Part shown: piece by piece, positions 8,007 to 9,212 of the stretch
Layout: each line of letters starts with the position of its first letter
Position numbering within the stretch: the stretch's first letter is position 1
Assembly (NCBI GenBank): GCA_902797565.1
Contig: CADBTO010000094.1
Location: 1 to 9,212 of the forward strand
DNA: 9,212 bases
Source: an uncultured Lachnospiraceae bacterium
Lineage (GTDB): Bacteria > Bacillota > Clostridia > Lachnospirales > Lachnospiraceae
Reading direction: 5' to 3'
Position numbers and translations under genes: made by a program
The notes under the pieces: model-generated
Told to the model about the DNA's origin: nothing
Seen by the model: only the letters and a program-made list of their open reading frames with translations
Database searches by the model: none

Positions 8007-8035
8007 ATCATACCGCTGCCCTGCTTTTTTGTCAA
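8007..8035 (-). promoter_or_regulatory. Sigma-A promoter of pseI
   Basis: On the - strand, TTGACA (8035-8030) is followed by exactly 17 bases and TATGAT (8012-8007). This is a perfect -35 box and a 5/6 -10 box. Transcription would begin near 8000, giving a leader of about 48 bases before the ATG at 7952. Confidence 0.85.
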
Positions 8036-8055
8036 ATGATTTTTCGGTTTGCGGC

Positions 8056-8084
8056 TTGCATTTTTTGACGGGTCGTGGTAAAAT
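8056..8084 (+). promoter_or_regulatory. Extended -10 promoter of the AMP-ligase gene
   Basis: TAAAAT (8079-8084, 5/6) is preceded by TGG, giving an extended -10 element. A weak -35, TTGCAT (8056-8061, 3/6), stands 17 bases upstream. Transcription would begin near 8091, about 57 bases before the ATG at 8148. The nearby TTGACG (8065-8070) has no -10 box at proper spacing. Confidence 0.55.
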
Positions 8085-8097
8085 AGGAAAACCTATG

Positions 8098-8119
8098 CCG
8101 CTTTCAGGCGGACATTTTT
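8098..8119 (+). other. Small leader hairpin followed by five T's
   Basis: CCGCT (8098-8102) pairs with GGCGG (8107-8111) around the loop TTCA, including one G-T pair. After ACA comes TTTTT (8115-8119). This lies in the predicted leader of the ligase gene and could be a weak attenuator. The stem is short, so it may mean nothing. Confidence 0.25.
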
Positions 8120-8147
8120 CGAGAAAACATACGTTTGGAGAAATCTT

Positions 8148-9212
8148 ATGGATCGAATCTGGAATTTTGAAACATACGAAACGAATCTGGCAGTGGTGGA
8201 ACCGGAGCGGGACATCCGGCTTACATACCGGGAACTTGCAGATGCCGGCCGGAAACTGGCAGATGCGGCAGGCGGCCGGGGACTGGTATTCCATCTTGCA
8301 TCCAATACGACGGGGGCGCTGGTGGGCTATACGGCGTTCCTTACCTATGGCCAGGTGCCTGTCATGCTGTCCCCTTCCATCGGGATGGATGTCCTGGAAC
8401 AGCTGGTTGGATTATACCATCCTTCCTGGCTGTATATCCCATCGGGGATGTTTGCGCAATATCAGGAAGCCTTTCCCGGTCTTTTTACCGGAGAGACGGC
8501 GGACTGTTTTGATTATGTGCTTGCGTGTACCCGGTTTCATGATGGAATCGGAGCAGAAGGCGCGTTCCCGTTATATGAAGAGCTGGCTTTGCTGCTAACG
8601 ACATCCGGTTCGACGGGCAGCCCGAAGTTTGTGCGTCAGTCCTATCGCAACATCCGGGCGAATACGGAGTCAATCTGTGCATACCTGCATCTGGATGAAA
8701 CAGAACGCGCCGTGACGTCCCTGCCGATGAACTATACCTATGGACTGTCTGTCATCAATACGCATCTGGCCAGCGGGGCACGGCTCGTCCTGACAGACCG
8801 CGGGATTATGCAAAAAGAATTCTGGCAGGTCTTTGCGTCTGAGGAGGTTACATCGATCGCGGGGGTGCCCTATACTTATGAAATGCTGGATAAGCTCCGT
8901 TTCTTTGGGAAAGACCATGAGTCCCTGCGGACGATGACACAGGCAGGCGGGAAATTGCTGCCGGACCTGCATGAGAAAATTGCGCGGTACAGCCGGGATT
9001 TCAAGAAACAGTTCGTGGTGATGTACGGGCAGTGCGAAGCAACGGCGCGTATGGGATACCTGCCGCCGGAGAAGGCGCTGGAGAAAAAGGGATCCATGGG
9101 GATTGCCATTCCAGGCGGAATCCTGCATCTGAAAGATGTGGACGGAAATGAGATTACCGAAGCGGAGGTGACGGGAGAGCTGGTTTATGAAGGACGGAAT
9201 GTGACACTTGGA
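8148..9212 (+). CDS. AMP-forming acyl-adenylate ligase (ANL superfamily), 3' partial
   Basis: The ATG at 8148 follows GGAG by 7 bases and opens a frame of 355 codons that runs off the window end without a stop. ANL enzymes activate a carboxylic acid with ATP to an acyl-AMP and pass it to CoA, a carrier protein or another nucleophile. The P-loop motif is TSGSTGSPK (residues 152-160). The region PMNYTYGLSVINTHL followed by LVLTDRG matches the usual middle of the adenylation domain. The adenine-side motif reads YGQCEAT (293-299), where the common form is YGQTEAT, so Cys296 replaces Thr. The usual GE-L segment follows (VTGELVYEGRNV). The N-terminal half is compact: about 150 residues precede the P-loop. 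The C-terminal catalytic subdomain lies beyond the window. The divergent neighbour is pseI, so a role in activating an acyl or amino-acid group for a surface glycan is plausible, but the substrate cannot be read from this sequence. Confidence 0.85.
   Translation, partial: MDRIWNFETYETNLAVVEPERDIRLTYRELADAGRKLADAAGGRGLVFHLASNTTGALVGYTAFLTYGQVPVMLSPSIGMDVLEQLVGLYHPSWLYIPSGMFAQYQEAFPGLFTGETADCFDYVLACTRFHDGIGAEGAFPLYEELALLLTTSGSTGSPKFVRQSYRNIRANTESICAYLHLDETERAVTSLPMNYTYGLSVINTHLASGARLVLTDRGIMQKEFWQVFASEEVTSIAGVPYTYEMLDKLRFFGKDHESLRTMTQAGGKLLPDLHEKIARYSRDFKKQFVVMYGQCEATARMGYLPPEKALEKKGSMGIAIPGGILHLKDVDGNEITEAEVTGELVYEGRNVTLG

Noticed and set aside
7953..8294. Upstream extension of the pseI frame to an ATG at 8294, giving 469 residues
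   Set aside because: The added segment would cover the pseI promoter and ribosome site and the start of the divergent ligase gene, and it has no resemblance to the family N-terminus. The frame is simply open by chance.
7951..8598. 215-codon + strand open frame across the divergent control region
   Set aside because: It overlaps the pseI start and the ligase gene in a different frame. The ligase frame carries clear ANL motifs and a good ribosome site, so this one is a shadow.

Overview
The window looks like chromosomal DNA of a low-to-mid GC Gram-positive bacterium, most likely a Clostridia/Lachnospiraceae-type anaerobe. This is inferred from strong purine-rich Shine-Dalgarno sites (AAGGAG, AGGGGG), sigma-A type promoters, GTG as well as ATG starts, tight gene packing, and the kind of proteins encoded. 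It divides into two functional halves that meet tail-to-tail at about 6.82-6.88 kb.

Left half (1-6816, + strand): a three-gene operon for an SMC-kleisin-kite complex of the MukBEF/MksBEF/Wadjet superfamily. The first gene is a MukF/JetA-like kleisin whose 5' end lies outside the window. It is followed by a MukE/JetB-like kite protein (244 aa) and then, with a 4-bp overlap, a giant JetC/MukB-like SMC ATPase (about 1497 aa). The SMC has a split ATP-binding head, two long coiled-coil arms and a central hinge. No Toprim nuclease (JetD/MksG), the subunit that makes Wadjet a plasmid-cutting defence system, lies downstream: a strong terminator follows the SMC gene directly. Either jetD lies upstream of the window, or this is a nuclease-less condensin.

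Boundary (6817-6884): a long hairpin with an A-tract on one side and a T-tract on the other, which can end transcription from both directions.

Right half (6885-9212): a surface-sugar (nonulosonic acid) locus. On the - strand is pseI, encoding pseudaminic acid synthase, the enzyme that condenses a 6-deoxy-hexosamine derivative with phosphoenolpyruvate. Divergent from it on the + strand is an AMP-forming acyl-adenylate ligase (ANL superfamily), cut by the window end. A roughly 195-bp shared control region holds back-to-back promoters: a near-consensus sigma-A promoter for pseI and an extended -10 promoter for the ligase. Such loci normally build flagellin or capsule glycans. The ligase probably activates an acid used in or near that pathway, but its substrate cannot be read here.

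No rRNA, tRNA, insertion sequence, CRISPR array or phage gene was seen.
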